From positions 124,001 to 188,000 of the forward strand of contig JAIEUA010000011.1 of assembly GCA_019744815.1 (NCBI GenBank): DNA of 64,000 bases, read 5' to 3'. The notes under the pieces are model-generated. The model worked only from the letters and a program-made list of their open reading frames with translations. It was not told where the DNA came from and did no database searches. This DNA comes from Phycisphaerales bacterium (GTDB taxonomy: Bacteria; Planctomycetota; Phycisphaerae; Phycisphaerales; UBA1924). Both the position numbers and the translations under genes were made by a program. Shown here in pieces: positions 29,643 to 40,556 of the stretch. The first letter of the stretch is position 1. Each line of letters opens with the position of its first letter.

Positions 29643-30647
29643 TCACGCGAAGAGCTTTCGGCAGAACTCGATGTCCGCCTCGCTCATCGCCGGGTCGCTC
29701 GCGGCCTTGAGGTTGCACGCCGCCTGACGAGCGTTGCGGAAGCCGGGGATCGTGCTGCACACGTGATCGTGCCCGAGCACGAAGCGACACGCGGCCGAGG
29801 CCAGCGCCTCCGTCGTCGGGCCGAAGCGATCTTTCAGCTGCTGCATCTTGGGCTTGAGCGTGCGCAGCGACTCCGGCAACATGTCCTTGCGCTGGTTGCG
29901 GTAATCACCCTCCGCGAACTTGGGCGGGTTCTCAGGGTCGAACTTGTCGAGCAGGATGCCCTGATCGAGCGGGCCGAAGGCAACGAACGTACAGCCGAAC
30001 TGCTTCATCAATGCCTGCAGCTTGCTGCCCGGGCGGATGAACGGGTCGTACCGCATGTTGGCCTTGCTCTGCAAGACGTCGGGCTTCAAGACCGGAATCG
30101 CCCGCTCGAAGTCCTCGTCGCCGTACGCGCTCTGGCCCACGGCACGGACCTTGCCTTCCTTCACCAGCGCGTGCATCGTCGCCGCGGCTTCCTGGAGATA
30201 ATCGTGCGGCTGGCCGTCGTAGCCCGGCCCGACGTAGCTGCCGTGATGGAAGTAGTAAATGTCGATCGCGTCGACACCGAGATTCCGCAGCGACTGCTCG
30301 CACTGGTTGCGGATCTGGCGGGGCTCGAAGGCGTGGGGCGCGGTGCCGGCGAAGTGGCCGACCTTGGTGGCGATGACCTGCGAGCCCGGCTTCACGCCGA
30401 GTTTCTTCAGGCACTTGGCGAGCAGGCGCTCCGCCTTGCCGTTGCCATAAACGTCGGCGTTGTCCCAGTGGTTGACGCCGGCGTCGAGGCCGACCTTGAT
30501 GCCGGCCATGACTTCGTCTTCGTTCACATCGGCCCAGCCGATGGGCTGGCCGTTGGACGTGGACCAGTTGGGCCCACCCATGGTCCAGCAGCCGAAGCCG
30601 ATCTCAGAAACGCGGATGTTGGTGCGGCCGAGGGTGCGGTAGTTCAT
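29643..30647 (-). CDS. Aldo/keto reductase
   Basis: The 334-residue protein is an AKR TIM-barrel oxidoreductase using NAD(P)H. Active-site residues are visible: Asp62 and Tyr67 in NHWDNADVYGNG, Lys95 in VIATKVGHF, and a His in YYFHHGS. It resembles the large family of soluble bacterial AKRs (YajO/L-glyceraldehyde-reductase type) with KVRAVGQSAYG and VLGHDHVCSTIPG near the C-terminus. The substrate is unknown. It is convergent with the SPINDLY-like gene (66 bases) and 153 bases downstream of sppA on the same strand. Confidence 0.92.
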   Translation of the reverse strand: MNYRTLGRTNIRVSEIGFGCWTMGGPNWSTSNGQPIGWADVNEDEVMAGIKVGLDAGVNHWDNADVYGNGKAERLLAKCLKKLGVKPGSQVIATKVGHFAGTAPHAFEPRQIRNQCEQSLRNLGVDAIDIYYFHHGSYVGPGYDGQPHDYLQEAAATMHALVKEGKVRAVGQSAYGDEDFERAIPVLKPDVLQSKANMRYDPFIRPGSKLQALMKQFGCTFVAFGPLDQGILLDKFDPENPPKFAEGDYRNQRKDMLPESLRTLKPKMQQLKDRFGPTTEALASAACRFVLGHDHVCSTIPGFRNARQAACNLKAASDPAMSEADIEFCRKLFA

Positions 30648-30763
30648 GAGGAAATCTCAAATCGCAGATGAGCAAATCGCAAATCAAGGCATCGCGAACA
30701 CGATGCCTCCGAAGGAAGGGACGCACAAAGCAGGCCAGCGTGACTGCGGGCGGTGCATCTGAC

Positions 30764-30792
30764 TTTGCCATTTGGCCCGTTGCCATTTGGCC
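30764..30792. repeat. Direct repeat of TTGCCATTTGGCC
   Basis: Two copies of TTGCCATTTGGCC lie side by side, separated by CG, just beyond the sppA stop codon. The unit is itself partly palindromic. Related sequences occur upstream of sppA at 32642-32746. These stretches are clearly more AT-rich than the surrounding genes. Confidence 0.6.
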
Positions 30793-30800
30793 TTTCCGCG

Positions 30801-32594
30801 TTAGCGGATCACCAGCACTCCCGGGTGCATCAGCAGCACCGGCTCCTTGCGGAGCTGCATCAGCCCGTTCGCGGCCTGGGCCATCTGCGCCCACGCCTGG
30901 TCGCCGAAGAGCATCTTGCCCGCGGCGGCGAGCTGGGCCTCGGTGGCGAGGGGCGCGGCGAAGTTGAGCGGAGCGCTGGCCTGGCCGCCGAGCATGTCTT
31001 CGATCACGTCGCCCAGAGACGGTGCCGGCGGATAGTCGGCGACCTCGGCGTCGGCGACGTTGAGCTCCTTCTTCATGTCCTCGATCGCGTCGCGCAAGCC
31101 GCCGATGCGGTCCGCCATCTTCAGGTCGATCGCCTTGCTGCCGGTGAAGACCCAGCCGCCCGCGGTCTTGGTGAGGTCGATCCCGTGGCGCCCGTCCGCG
31201 ACCCTCTTCTTGAACAGGCCAAACGTCTCGGTCATCTTGGTGCGGACAGCCTTGAGCTCCTCCTCGTTCCACGCGCTTGAGGAGTCGAACATCCCCGCCA
31301 TCGGCCCGCGAGAGCGGCTGACGGTGTGGACCTTCAGCTTCTCGTAGAGGCCGCCCATGGTGATCTTGCCGCCGACCACGCCGATGCTGCCGACGATGCT
31401 CGACGGGTTGACGTACACGCGAGAGCCCGCGGAGAGCACGTAGTACCCGCCGCTGGCGGCCATGTCGCCGACGCTGATCCACACCGGCTTCTTGGCGGCG
31501 AGTCGCTTGAGGCCCTGCCACATCACCTCGCTGGCGATCGCCGAGCCGCCGGGCGAGTTGATGCGGACGACGACGCCCTTGATCAGTTCCTCGTCGAGAA
31601 TGTCCTCGATGGCGTTGCGGATGGTGCGGCTGCCGACGCTCTTGTCGCCGCTGAAGCCCGCCTTCGAATCGCCGTCGACGATCGTGCCGTCGATGTGCAG
31701 CACCGCGATGGTCTCGCTGGTGATGGTGTGGGTCTGCGGCTTCATGATCTGCGAGAGCATCGTGAACGGGTTGGCGCTCGCCAGATCCATCTCCTCGCCG
31801 CTCTTGGTCAGGCTGGTGATGCGGGTCTCGGACAACCCCGCGGCCTTGGCGATCGAGTCGTGCAACAGCGGCAGGTCGATCTGAGCGTCCACCAGCCCAG
31901 CCTTCACCGCGTCATCCGCGTCCGCCATCCACGCGATCTTCATCGCCTCATCGAGCTTCGCGTCGTCGAGCGAGCGGCCGGACTTGAGCGCGGCACGCTG
32001 GTTGGCGTAGAGCCCGTCGAGCAGCTGGTTGATGTTCTCGTCCCACGCCTTGCTGGGACCGTTACGGGTCATCTGCTCGTTCGCGCCCTTGAAGTCGCCG
32101 ACCTGCACCATGTCGGCCTTGAGGCCGGCCCAGGCGAGCGTGTCGGCGAGGAACATCTCTTCCATGTGCAGGCCGGGGAGCGAGACCGGGCCGCCGCTCT
32201 GCAGGATCGCGTTGTCGGCGTAGCTGGCGAGCAGGAGGTCCGTGGCGTCGTACGCCTCGCTGAAGACCGAGACCTTCTTGCCGGAGGCCCGGACGCGCTT
32301 GATCGCCGCCCCGAGCTCTTCGGTCTGCGACATGCTGAGCTGGGCGTCCTTCAGCCGCACCAGCACCGTGCCGACCTCGTCGTTCTTCGCGGCCGAGTCG
32401 ATGGCCTCGACGTAGTCACGCAGCGTGGCGGCGTGCTTGCTGCCCAGGAAAGCCATCGCGGGCGGCTGGTTGTGCGGCTTGCCCTTGATCTCGACCGAAC
32501 CGATGCGGTCGCCGGCGAGAGCCAGGCCGCTCGACAAGACCAACCCAAGAACAAACCCGGAAACAACGACGCGACGCGGGGCAAAGGTCAGCAT
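30801..32594 (-). CDS. sppA: Signal peptide peptidase SppA, 67-kDa type
   Basis: SppA degrades cleaved signal peptides in the membrane. From ATG 32594 (GGAGGGAC just upstream) the protein is 597 residues, the long two-domain form. The signal anchor is VVVSGFVLGLVLSSGLALAG. The catalytic dyad is complete: Lys169 in VGDFKGANE in the N-terminal half and Ser381 in VGDMAASGGYYVLSAG in the C-terminal half. RINSPGGSAIASE and SSIVGSIGVVGGK are also typical. It stands between an orphan ABC permease and an aldo/keto reductase and is flanked on both sides by AT-rich repeats. Confidence 0.95.
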   Translation of the reverse strand: MLTFAPRRVVVSGFVLGLVLSSGLALAGDRIGSVEIKGKPHNQPPAMAFLGSKHAATLRDYVEAIDSAAKNDEVGTVLVRLKDAQLSMSQTEELGAAIKRVRASGKKVSVFSEAYDATDLLLASYADNAILQSGGPVSLPGLHMEEMFLADTLAWAGLKADMVQVGDFKGANEQMTRNGPSKAWDENINQLLDGLYANQRAALKSGRSLDDAKLDEAMKIAWMADADDAVKAGLVDAQIDLPLLHDSIAKAAGLSETRITSLTKSGEEMDLASANPFTMLSQIMKPQTHTITSETIAVLHIDGTIVDGDSKAGFSGDKSVGSRTIRNAIEDILDEELIKGVVVRINSPGGSAIASEVMWQGLKRLAAKKPVWISVGDMAASGGYYVLSAGSRVYVNPSSIVGSIGVVGGKITMGGLYEKLKVHTVSRSRGPMAGMFDSSSAWNEEELKAVRTKMTETFGLFKKRVADGRHGIDLTKTAGGWVFTGSKAIDLKMADRIGGLRDAIEDMKKELNVADAEVADYPPAPSLGDVIEDMLGGQASAPLNFAAPLATEAQLAAAGKMLFGDQAWAQMAQAANGLMQLRKEPVLLMHPGVLVIR

Positions 32595-32641
32595 GAGTCC
32601 CTCCGTGCAGGATGATTCGGAATCGTTAGGGCGCGGATGCA

Positions 32642-32746
32642 AAATGGCCAAAGGGCCAACGGGCCAATTTGCCAGATGGAGGAAACACTTCCGAAACACG
32701 CGTCCACTGACTTGATTTGGCACTTTGGCGCTTCAGCCATTTGGCC
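32642..32746. repeat. AT-rich GGCCAAA / GCCATTTGGCC repeats upstream of sppA
   Basis: AAATGGCCAAA begins at 32642, followed by AGGGCCAACGGGCCAATTTG, and GCCATTTGGCC lies at 32736-32746. They share the core of the repeats at 30764, partly in reverse orientation. They fill the 158-base gap between the permease stop and the sppA start, so they may overlap the sppA promoter. No further gene is seen in this gap. Confidence 0.5.
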
Positions 32747-32752
32747 ATTTTC

Positions 32753-34078
32753 CTACCGCCCCACCTTCGTCAGCCGCGCCTTGGTCTGGTCCAGCACCAC
32801 GGCGGCCACGATCGCCGCGCCCATGACGATCTGCGTGTACGCCTGATCAATCTCCAGCACCAGCATGCCGTTGTTGATCATCTGAACCAAGAGAGCGCCC
32901 AGCACGGCTCCGAACGCCGAACCCTTGCCGCCCGACAGCGACGCCCCGCCGATCACCGCCGCAGCGATGACGCTGAGCTCATACCCCTGACCCGCGCCCG
33001 GAGCCGCAGCCCCGTAGTACCCGAGGTACATCGCCGCCGACAGGCCCGCGAGGGCGCCGCAGCAGGTGAAGACGATGATCTTGACGCGTCCGACCGGAAT
33101 GCCCGCGTAGTACGCCGCGGTCTCGTTGCCGCCGATCGCGAACACCCGCCGCCCGATGACCAGGCGGCTGAGCGCAAACATGCCCGCCAGCATGATGACC
33201 ACCATGATGATCATCGGCACCGGGTAGACGTTCCCCGATTGCAGCTTCATGAAGCCTTTGGTGAAGCTCTCGGGGAAGCCCGTAATCGACTGCCCCTGCG
33301 TTCGCACGAAAACAATCCCCGACAGCACGGCCATCATGCCCAGCGTGATGATGAACGGGTGCACCCGAAGCCCGACGATCAGGCTGCCGCTGAACGCCCC
33401 GCACGCGGCGCCCACCAGCATGCAGACGCCCACGCCGACGGGGATGCTCAGCCACAGAGGAGCGCCGCCCTCGCTTGGGACCATCGCGTCAACGTCGAGC
33501 CCGAGATACTTGCGTTGCAGTCCCTGCAGGGCGCCAGCCCCGACGACCGCGGCCAGCCCGTAGATCGAGCCCACCGACAGATCGATCCCGCCCAGCACGA
33601 TGACCGCGGTCATGCCCACCGCCATGACCGCGATGAAGCTTGCCTGGGTCGCGAGCAGGATCACGTTCTCGGTGTTGAAGAACTTGCTCTCCAGACGAGA
33701 AACGAGCAGTTGCGGCGGAGGACCGTCCAGCACACGGGGCGAGCGGGCGCTGACCACGCCGGTGGACTTGCCCGCGACGACAATCTTCAGATTGGCCCCT
33801 TCAGAGACCTCGCCGAGCGTCGATCGAAGGGCCGCGGCGAAATCCGTCCCTGACGCGCTCGCAGGCACGGTGATGATCATCACCCCGCCCTCGCTCGAGA
33901 CGACGGCGTCCGCCGGCATGTCAACCTTGATGGGCGCGCCGGGCTTGGTCCCGCCGAAGAACGTGAGCGCGAGGCCCAGAAGCAGAATGACAAAGATCAG
34001 CCCCGATTCCTGGGCTGAGACGAGGCGTTTGAGCAGAGACGGCCGGGCAACCGGGCCGGAGATGGTCGAGGAAGTCAC
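32753..34078 (-). CDS. ABC transporter permease, ribose/sugar type (RbsC family), orphan
   Basis: I use GTG 34078 (441 residues); the frame upstream is Arg/Pro-rich. The protein has the branched-chain/ribose permease core with GMTAVIVLGGIDLSVGS and GGASLSGGKGSAFGAVLGAL, and eight to ten hydrophobic segments. Between the first membrane segment (GLIFVILLLGLALTFF) and the second lies an insert of about 85 residues (roughly 25-110) that is soluble and strand-rich; ordinary RbsC proteins have a short loop there. No ATPase or sugar-binding protein gene is adjacent, so the substrate is undefined. Sugar or nucleoside uptake is inferred from the family only. Confidence 0.87.
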   Translation of the reverse strand: MTSSTISGPVARPSLLKRLVSAQESGLIFVILLLGLALTFFGGTKPGAPIKVDMPADAVVSSEGGVMIITVPASASGTDFAAALRSTLGEVSEGANLKIVVAGKSTGVVSARSPRVLDGPPPQLLVSRLESKFFNTENVILLATQASFIAVMAVGMTAVIVLGGIDLSVGSIYGLAAVVGAGALQGLQRKYLGLDVDAMVPSEGGAPLWLSIPVGVGVCMLVGAACGAFSGSLIVGLRVHPFIITLGMMAVLSGIVFVRTQGQSITGFPESFTKGFMKLQSGNVYPVPMIIMVVIMLAGMFALSRLVIGRRVFAIGGNETAAYYAGIPVGRVKIIVFTCCGALAGLSAAMYLGYYGAAAPGAGQGYELSVIAAAVIGGASLSGGKGSAFGAVLGALLVQMINNGMLVLEIDQAYTQIVMGAAIVAAVVLDQTKARLTKVGR

Positions 34079-34542
34079 GTGGAGACTGTACCGGGTCCGA
34101 GGAGCGGTTGCTCGGCGTCCCGGGAAACAACCAGCGGCCGGTCCGGTCACTCCAGAGCCGCTCCACCTGCTGGGTTGCCGGAAGGGGATGGGGTCTGACG
34201 ACGTGATGATCGAGGACTCGCGGGCCGCCGGGCGGGATTCCTAGCCCTAGAAAGCACAGAACGATGCTGCTCAACGCGAGGGAGAACCACGGGATTGCCC
34301 ACCCATCGAACCAGGCCAGGCTTTGAGCCGCCGCACGACGAAGCGGAGTCGCGGATGATGCCGACGAGCACCATGACGATTCCCGGTGGCGTTCCCCGAA
34401 TGCTTACGAAGGCGTGCAGAACCCCAGAACCAGATCATTGAGAAAGCGCGGCGCCACAACTCCGAAACGAACCCGACACCGCCCTCCCGTGGTGCCGGTC
34501 GATCCAGGAACCTTGGCGCACCAACGAAGCACCCAAAAGAAA
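34079..34542. other. Intergenic stretch without a convincing gene
   Basis: Short frames exist on both strands. One minus-strand frame reads through a hydrophobic stretch (WFSLALSSIVLCFLGLGI) but lacks a good start and runs into the permease start, so I do not call it. The permease promoter must lie here. No RNA gene was recognised. Confidence 0.5.
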
Positions 34543-34566
34543 CACCGCCGCGGTGCCGCGGCGGTG
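34543..34566 (-). terminator. Intrinsic terminator of the first pilin-like gene
   Basis: A perfect 11-bp inverted repeat CACCGCCGCGG/CCGCGGCGGTG with a two-base loop centre is followed on the minus strand by TTTCTTTTG. It lies 30 bases beyond the stop of the gene at 34596-35810. This is one of the clearest terminators in the window. Confidence 0.85.
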
Positions 34567-34595
34567 CGTTTCGGTTCCGGAGAAGCGAGCCGGAC

Positions 34596-35810
<1,215 letters not shown>

Positions 35811-36273
35811 CGTGCTTCGTGTCCTTTCTCGAACCCTCACGACCGCGGCCGTGGCCGCACGTTTGTTCAAACAATCTTCCGAACGCGTCAGTCCCGATTC
35901 GCGTCTCGGCGCTACGCCGATTCGCGGTTCGACCAACTCCGTGTTTCTCACACGCGATCGAGAGAACCCCGATCGCGTTGGGCCTGCGTGCCCGCGCGTC
36001 GCCGCGCCTTTGCAACACCGCCCGGCATCAACCGCGGCCTCGCCTCACGGGCCGAGAACCGACTGAGTCCATCGCAAACAGGGCCGCGCCCGTGCGCGAC
36101 CGACAAACACCTCCCACACGAGACTACCACGAATCTTCATGCTCCGCAAGCCCCCACCCGCCGCTGTACGGCAGGATTCTTCGGGCAGAACGTCTGAAAC
36201 GGTCCCGCGGCGCCAGGCGAAAATGCCTGATTTCCAAGGCCGTTTTCCGGACATCGCCCGCCGTTTTCACGAC
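35811..36273. other. 463-base gap between pilin-like genes 1 and 2
   Basis: No gene is supported. The stretch must contain the promoter of pilin-like gene 1 and the 3' end of gene 2. TTTGTTCAAACAATC near 35865 is locally AT-rich. Two GAAAACGGC copies (minus strand) lie just beyond gene 2, but no hairpin with a T-run comparable to those of the other two pilin genes is present. Confidence 0.5.
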
Positions 36274-37494
36274 CTACCACACACCCTGACGAGTGTCCAA
36301 CTCCCCCGATTCGATCGTGCTCGTCAGGCCTTGCCCCGAGACCACCGCCCGCACCGGTCCACGGGGAATGTCCCAGCCGTACAAACCGCCCCGGGTGTAC
36401 CGGTACCATCCCGCGGGGGCGTAGTAGCTGCGGACCTTGGCGGGTTTTCCCGGGGCCTCGTTGGTGACCATTTGCGGCTCGAACTCGCGTTGGTCTTTCC
36501 GTATCGCCAAACGGTTCGTCATGGAACGCCGGGTCGCGTTGGACGGGTGCCAGCCGGGATTGGTCTCGCCGGTGACGTACTCCCGGACCGAGCCGTCGTA
36601 GAAGTTCAGCGGCTGCTTGGCCTCCGGAGCGGCGTAGTAGTACGTCCTTCGACCGTCGTGGCGCCCGAAAGCGTCGGACATGATCGACTTCTGTCCCGGA
36701 AAACGCACGTCGGTGTACTTGTTCCGCCCGTAGGAGCCGTCCAGATAAAAACCGTCCTGCCCGTTGCTCGTGAACACGCTCCCGCCCAGCCCCTCATCCG
36801 CCCGCTCCACCGCCCACCAGAACTGCAGAACGGTCGCCCCCCCGCCGTTCTGCGGCATCACGGTCAACCCTCTCGACGGCCCCCAGTGCGCGGTGTGCAG
36901 CGAGTAACTCGAGCTGAAGGGCCAGCGCCAGTTGTCGGTGGTGCCGTCGCCGCCGTCGGGTGGATAGGGCACCCCGGCGTTGAGGTCCGGCTTCACGAAG
37001 TTCCGCTGGATCGTGATCAGCCAGGAGTCCTCGGGGCACGCCGCCACGGGAGACGGGAGCGTGCCGCCGATGTAGTCGTTTGCCACCAGATGGGTGTAGA
37101 GGATGTAGGAGATCCAACCCTGCGGCACCGGCGTGTCGTCGGCCGACAGATTGGTCTTTCGGCGGATGATGCTGACGACCTGGTGATTGGCGGCCTCGAC
37201 GTCACTCCCGAACTTGTACTTGACGTCCGCGAATTTCTCGAAGATGGTCGGGTGGGCATCCGCAGGCGCGCCCGCGCCGCCGCGCCAGAACATCGCCGGC
37301 AGGTTGTCCTTGAAGTCGCTGGCGAACGTGCCGCAGGCCTGTGCGTAGCTCCGCATGTTGGTGATGCAGACGAGCTTTCGTCCGGCGCGACGAGCCTCCC
37401 GGAGGGAGGGCAGCAGAATACCGATCAGGACGGCGATGATCGCGATGACGACCAGCAGCTCGATCAGCGTGAAGCCTCGGCGATGGGTGGCCAT
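36274..37494 (-). CDS. Pilin-like protein 2 with prepilin N-terminus
   Basis: ATG 37494 has GGAG six bases upstream; starts further out (37512, 37545) lack it. The 406 residues open [19 protein letters not shown], a classical prepilin peptidase site. The body follows the same plan as its neighbours: [103 protein letters not shown] and a terminal ELDTRQGVW. It is closer to protein 3 than to protein 1. Exported by a type II or type IV pilus-like machine in theory; none of that machine is encoded here. Confidence 0.85.
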   Translation of the reverse strand: MATHRRGFTLIELLVVIAIIAVLIGILLPSLREARRAGRKLVCITNMRSYAQACGTFASDFKDNLPAMFWRGGAGAPADAHPTIFEKFADVKYKFGSDVEAANHQVVSIIRRKTNLSADDTPVPQGWISYILYTHLVANDYIGGTLPSPVAACPEDSWLITIQRNFVKPDLNAGVPYPPDGGDGTTDNWRWPFSSSYSLHTAHWGPSRGLTVMPQNGGGATVLQFWWAVERADEGLGGSVFTSNGQDGFYLDGSYGRNKYTDVRFPGQKSIMSDAFGRHDGRRTYYYAAPEAKQPLNFYDGSVREYVTGETNPGWHPSNATRRSMTNRLAIRKDQREFEPQMVTNEAPGKPAKVRSYYAPAGWYRYTRGGLYGWDIPRGPVRAVVSGQGLTSTIESGELDTRQGVW

Positions 37495-37598
37495 GGATGC
37501 TCCGTTCTCCATGTGAGATCGATGCACGGCGAAGAGGTTCCCCAAAGTGCATGTCTCGACTGACGGAATCGCTTGCGGGAGAAATCCCGCACGGGAAT

Positions 37599-37628
37599 GA
37601 AAAGGGCCGCTCCGGTGGGAGCGGCCCT
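37599..37628 (-). terminator. Intrinsic terminator of pilin-like gene 3
   Basis: AGGGCCGCTCC and GGAGCGGCCCT form a perfect 11-bp stem around GGTG at 37603-37628. On the minus strand it is followed by TTTTC. It lies about 70 bases after the stop of the gene at 37700-38917, so genes 2 and 3 are probably separate transcripts. Confidence 0.85.
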
Positions 37629-37699
37629 CATCGAGTTTGGTCTCTTTGGTTCAACCCTGGAGGTTCAGACTCCTGCGTCCAGAGTGCACCTTGATTCGA

Positions 37700-38917
37700 T
37701 TACCAGTCGCCGTTGTTCTCGGTGCTGAACTCCGACGACTCCTTGACGTTGCTCAGCGTCTGAGCGCCGTTCGCGCCCTGCTGCACGACGGCACGAGTGG
37801 GGCCACGGGGCACGTCCACGCCGAAGATGCCGGCTCGGGTGTACTTGTACCACAACGCCGGAGCCTTGTAGGAACGTTGCCCGCCGGAGGTGGCGTTCGA
37901 CTCCATGACCGGATCCCACGTCTGCTGAACCTTCTCAATCGCCAGTCGCTTGATCATCGACCTGCGCGAAGCAGACGTGGTTGGATCCCAGCCCGGGTTG
38001 GTTTCGCTGGTGCGGTACTCGCGCACCGAGCCGTCATAGAAGTTCAGAGGCTGGCTGGCGTCCGGAGCGGCGTAGTACTTGGCCCGACGCCCGCTGTGCC
38101 GGGCGAACTCGTCCGACATGATCGTCTTGTTCGAGGGATAGCGGACATCGGTCATCTTGTTCTGGCCGTAGCTACCAGCGACCGCGTTTCCGCTGGGGTC
38201 GTAGCTGTAGGTGTTGCCGCCGCCGTCCGGGATCGGGTACACCATCTGCGTCTTCTGCTGCACACCGTTCACGAAGATGCCGATCTGGCGCGGGCGACCC
38301 CAGTGGGCGAAGTGCACCTGGTACGAAGCGCTGAAGGGCCACCGCCAAGTACCTTCGGACCCGTCGCCGCTCACCGTCGGATAGGGCAAACCCGACGCGG
38401 TCGGTTCGCTCCAGAACTTCTGAATGGTCGCACGCCAGGTGTCCTCGGGGCAGACGGCCGCCGGAGACGGAAGATTCCCGCCGATGTAGTCGTTGAGCGG
38501 CAGGTGGGAGTACAGGATGAAAGGAATCCAGTTATTCGGGACCGCAGATTGACCAGACTTCAGACCGGTCTTCTTGCGGATGATGCTGACCGCCTGATTC
38601 GCAGCGGCCACGCTATCCGAACCGAATTCCTTGCGACCCGACCACGCCGCCTGAATCTCTGCATCGGCATCCGGGGGAGGCAGCTGGTCCGCGCGCCAGG
38701 TGAACCCGGCCAGGCGATCCTTGTAATCCGAAGCAAACGTGTTGATCGCCTGCGCGTAGCTGCGCATGTTGTTCGTGCAGACCGCCTTGCGACCCGCTCG
38801 CCGCGCCTCGCCCAGCGCCGGCAGCAGGATGCCGATCAGAAGCGCGATGATCGCGATCACGATCAGCAATTCGATAAGGGTGAACCCGGCCTTGCGGCCC
38901 TTCTCAATTCTCAGCAT
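37700..38917 (-). CDS. Pilin-like protein 3 with prepilin N-terminus
   Basis: ATG 38917 (405 residues) is preceded by GGAG nine bases upstream. The sequence starts with a basic leader and [18 protein letters not shown]. Shared features are [115 protein letters not shown] and a C-terminal Asp-Trp. Two conserved cysteines (after the helix and in CPED) could form a disulfide. It is first in transcription order of the three genes and ends in its own terminator. Confidence 0.85.
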   Translation of the reverse strand: MLRIEKGRKAGFTLIELLIVIAIIALLIGILLPALGEARRAGRKAVCTNNMRSYAQAINTFASDYKDRLAGFTWRADQLPPPDADAEIQAAWSGRKEFGSDSVAAANQAVSIIRKKTGLKSGQSAVPNNWIPFILYSHLPLNDYIGGNLPSPAAVCPEDTWRATIQKFWSEPTASGLPYPTVSGDGSEGTWRWPFSASYQVHFAHWGRPRQIGIFVNGVQQKTQMVYPIPDGGGNTYSYDPSGNAVAGSYGQNKMTDVRYPSNKTIMSDEFARHSGRRAKYYAAPDASQPLNFYDGSVREYRTSETNPGWDPTTSASRRSMIKRLAIEKVQQTWDPVMESNATSGGQRSYKAPALWYKYTRAGIFGVDVPRGPTRAVVQQGANGAQTLSNVKESSEFSTENNGDW

Positions 38918-39410
38918 GTTCGAGTCTCCCAGCATTGCCGCAGAACGCGGCATGCAGACGATTCCGATTCAGGGTACGCAGTTCCGGGTCCGCCCGGTTG
39001 CGGTGAATCAGAAATTTCCTGCCGAATGACGAACAGGACCACAAGACCTGGTCGCCCCCGACAGGAACCGAACCACAAGTACCCCGACGAGCGTTGTCAC
39101 AGGCACGAAAACAGGAAAAAAACGAGCACCGAAACAAACCGTTGCTCTGCCACAGGACGCGGCGGCCAGAATTGGCACCAAGAGCGTACTTGCTCTTCGT
39201 CTCCGATGCCAACGGTGTTGCAGATTTTGGAGCGACCGAACAAAGATCCTGAAAGTGGCTACGAATCACTCCCGAACGGGCTCGCCGATTCGGCCGGAGT
39301 GCTGCACGGGTCTCGCTCTGTTGTCCCAAAGGCCGCGCGGTCTGCGATCGATCCTGGCCGAGCGTCAACGCCCCCCGCAGGTCATCTCACCCTCTTCCCT
39401 CATGAAGTGA
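38918..39410. other. 493-base intergenic region upstream of pilin-like gene 3
   Basis: I see no gene. It lies between the pilin cluster and the stop of the zinc-ribbon gene. The part around 39085-39145 is relatively A-rich (CGAAAACAGGAAAAAAACGAG) and may hold the promoter of pilin-like gene 3. No palindrome with a T-run was found. Confidence 0.5.
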
Positions 39411-40403
39411 TCACGGAAGCTTGGTGCGCCGCAGGATCTGCAGATCAGCGTCCGTGGTCTTGGGGGAGGTGACGGGCGCCGCTCCGGTGGGCGGAGCCGT
39501 CGGCGGCACCGCAGCAGGCGCCGACTCCGATGGCATGGCGGGGTTTGGTGTCGGACTGGCTTCGGGTGAGGTCGATCGCGACGGATCTGGTGGCGTGGCT
39601 TCCGCACCCGACGGCGAGGAGGCATCGAGCAAAGCCTCGCGGGAAGCCGCGGCCCTGTTCTTGACGCGACCATCGTCCGAGGTCTTCGCGATTGTGGTCG
39701 CCAGCAGCGCGATCGCGCCAACGAGGATCAGCACGGCCAGCACGCCGAGCAGAAGCGTGCTGCGTCGGCGAGCGGCGGCGAGCTCGGCCCGAAGCCGCGA
39801 CTCGGCGACGCTGGGGACTGCAAGGCTCCCCATAACGCGAGTGAGCGGAGCGACAGATCGCGGTTCGGCGGCCGACGGCGTCGCGTCGCTCGTCCCCGAG
39901 CCGTTGGAATCTGGACTGCCCGGAGTCGGGATCATCCGCACAGGCATGAGGCCGAGCGTCTGGCGATCGCCTTCAACTTCGAATCGAGTGTGGCACGCCG
40001 GGCAACTGGCTTCGCCGCTGACTCGGGCTTGACACGCGTGGCAGACGCCGAGCTTGCTCGCGATGCCGGGGATGCGTTTGGCGGGGTACCAGAACTGCGC
40101 CGTGGTTGGGCCGCGGAGGACCGAGTCGAGCGTGACCTTGCCGCGGGCTATAAGGACGAGAATGGTCTCGTACGAACACCCCGGGCGGTGCGGCTGAGCC
40201 TCATCGCGGATGAACCACGGGCCCATCGCGTTCTGGGTCGCCTGACGCGAGAGCGGGTCGAGGAGGCCCGAGCATTGGGCGCATCGGGGTTGATCGGGCG
40301 TGGGGCCGCCGCAGTAGGGGCAGATGAAGAGCGGCGTGGGCGTCGCGGGGGCTTGATCGGTTGCCGGGATTGGATCAGCTGGGGTTTCCGCAGAATCGGC
40401 CAT
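39411..40403 (-). CDS. Double zinc-ribbon, GYF-like, single-pass membrane protein
   Basis: The 330-residue protein begins with an acidic/Pro-rich tail, then a zinc ribbon (CPYCGGPTPDQPRCAQC), a domain around residues 60-110 resembling the GYF_2 type seen in planctomycetes (GPWFIRDEAQPHRPGCSYE, then ARGKVTLDSVLRG and FWYPAKRI), and a second CxxC pair set (CHACQARVSGEASCPAC). A Pro/Ser/Thr region leads to a single membrane segment (TLLLGVLAVLILVGAIALLA) and a long Pro/Ala/Ser-rich outer tail. It probably presents the zinc ribbons in the cytoplasm. The partner is unknown. It lies 153 bases after rny on the same strand. Confidence 0.75.
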   Translation of the reverse strand: MADSAETPADPIPATDQAPATPTPLFICPYCGGPTPDQPRCAQCSGLLDPLSRQATQNAMGPWFIRDEAQPHRPGCSYETILVLIARGKVTLDSVLRGPTTAQFWYPAKRIPGIASKLGVCHACQARVSGEASCPACHTRFEVEGDRQTLGLMPVRMIPTPGSPDSNGSGTSDATPSAAEPRSVAPLTRVMGSLAVPSVAESRLRAELAAARRRSTLLLGVLAVLILVGAIALLATTIAKTSDDGRVKNRAAASREALLDASSPSGAEATPPDPSRSTSPEASPTPNPAMPSESAPAAVPPTAPPTGAAPVTSPKTTDADLQILRRTKLP

Positions 40404-40556
40404 GGCGTCCTCTCCGGCGAGGATACGTCGGCGGTTCGATCGAAAGGGAAGAAAGCGGCTGAGGACGGAGGGGCGGCGGGCTTGACGGGATCAAGCGAAA
40501 GCCACCGCTCGCTGACGCGAGAGGCTCGACGTGCACCGATCTCGACGGGACGTCCG

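Noticed and set aside
33921-34274. Possible small membrane protein (SSIVLCFLGLGI stretch) upstream of the ABC permease
   Set aside because: Only a TTG start, overlap with the permease N-terminus and no ribosome-binding site; the hydrophobic stretch is short.
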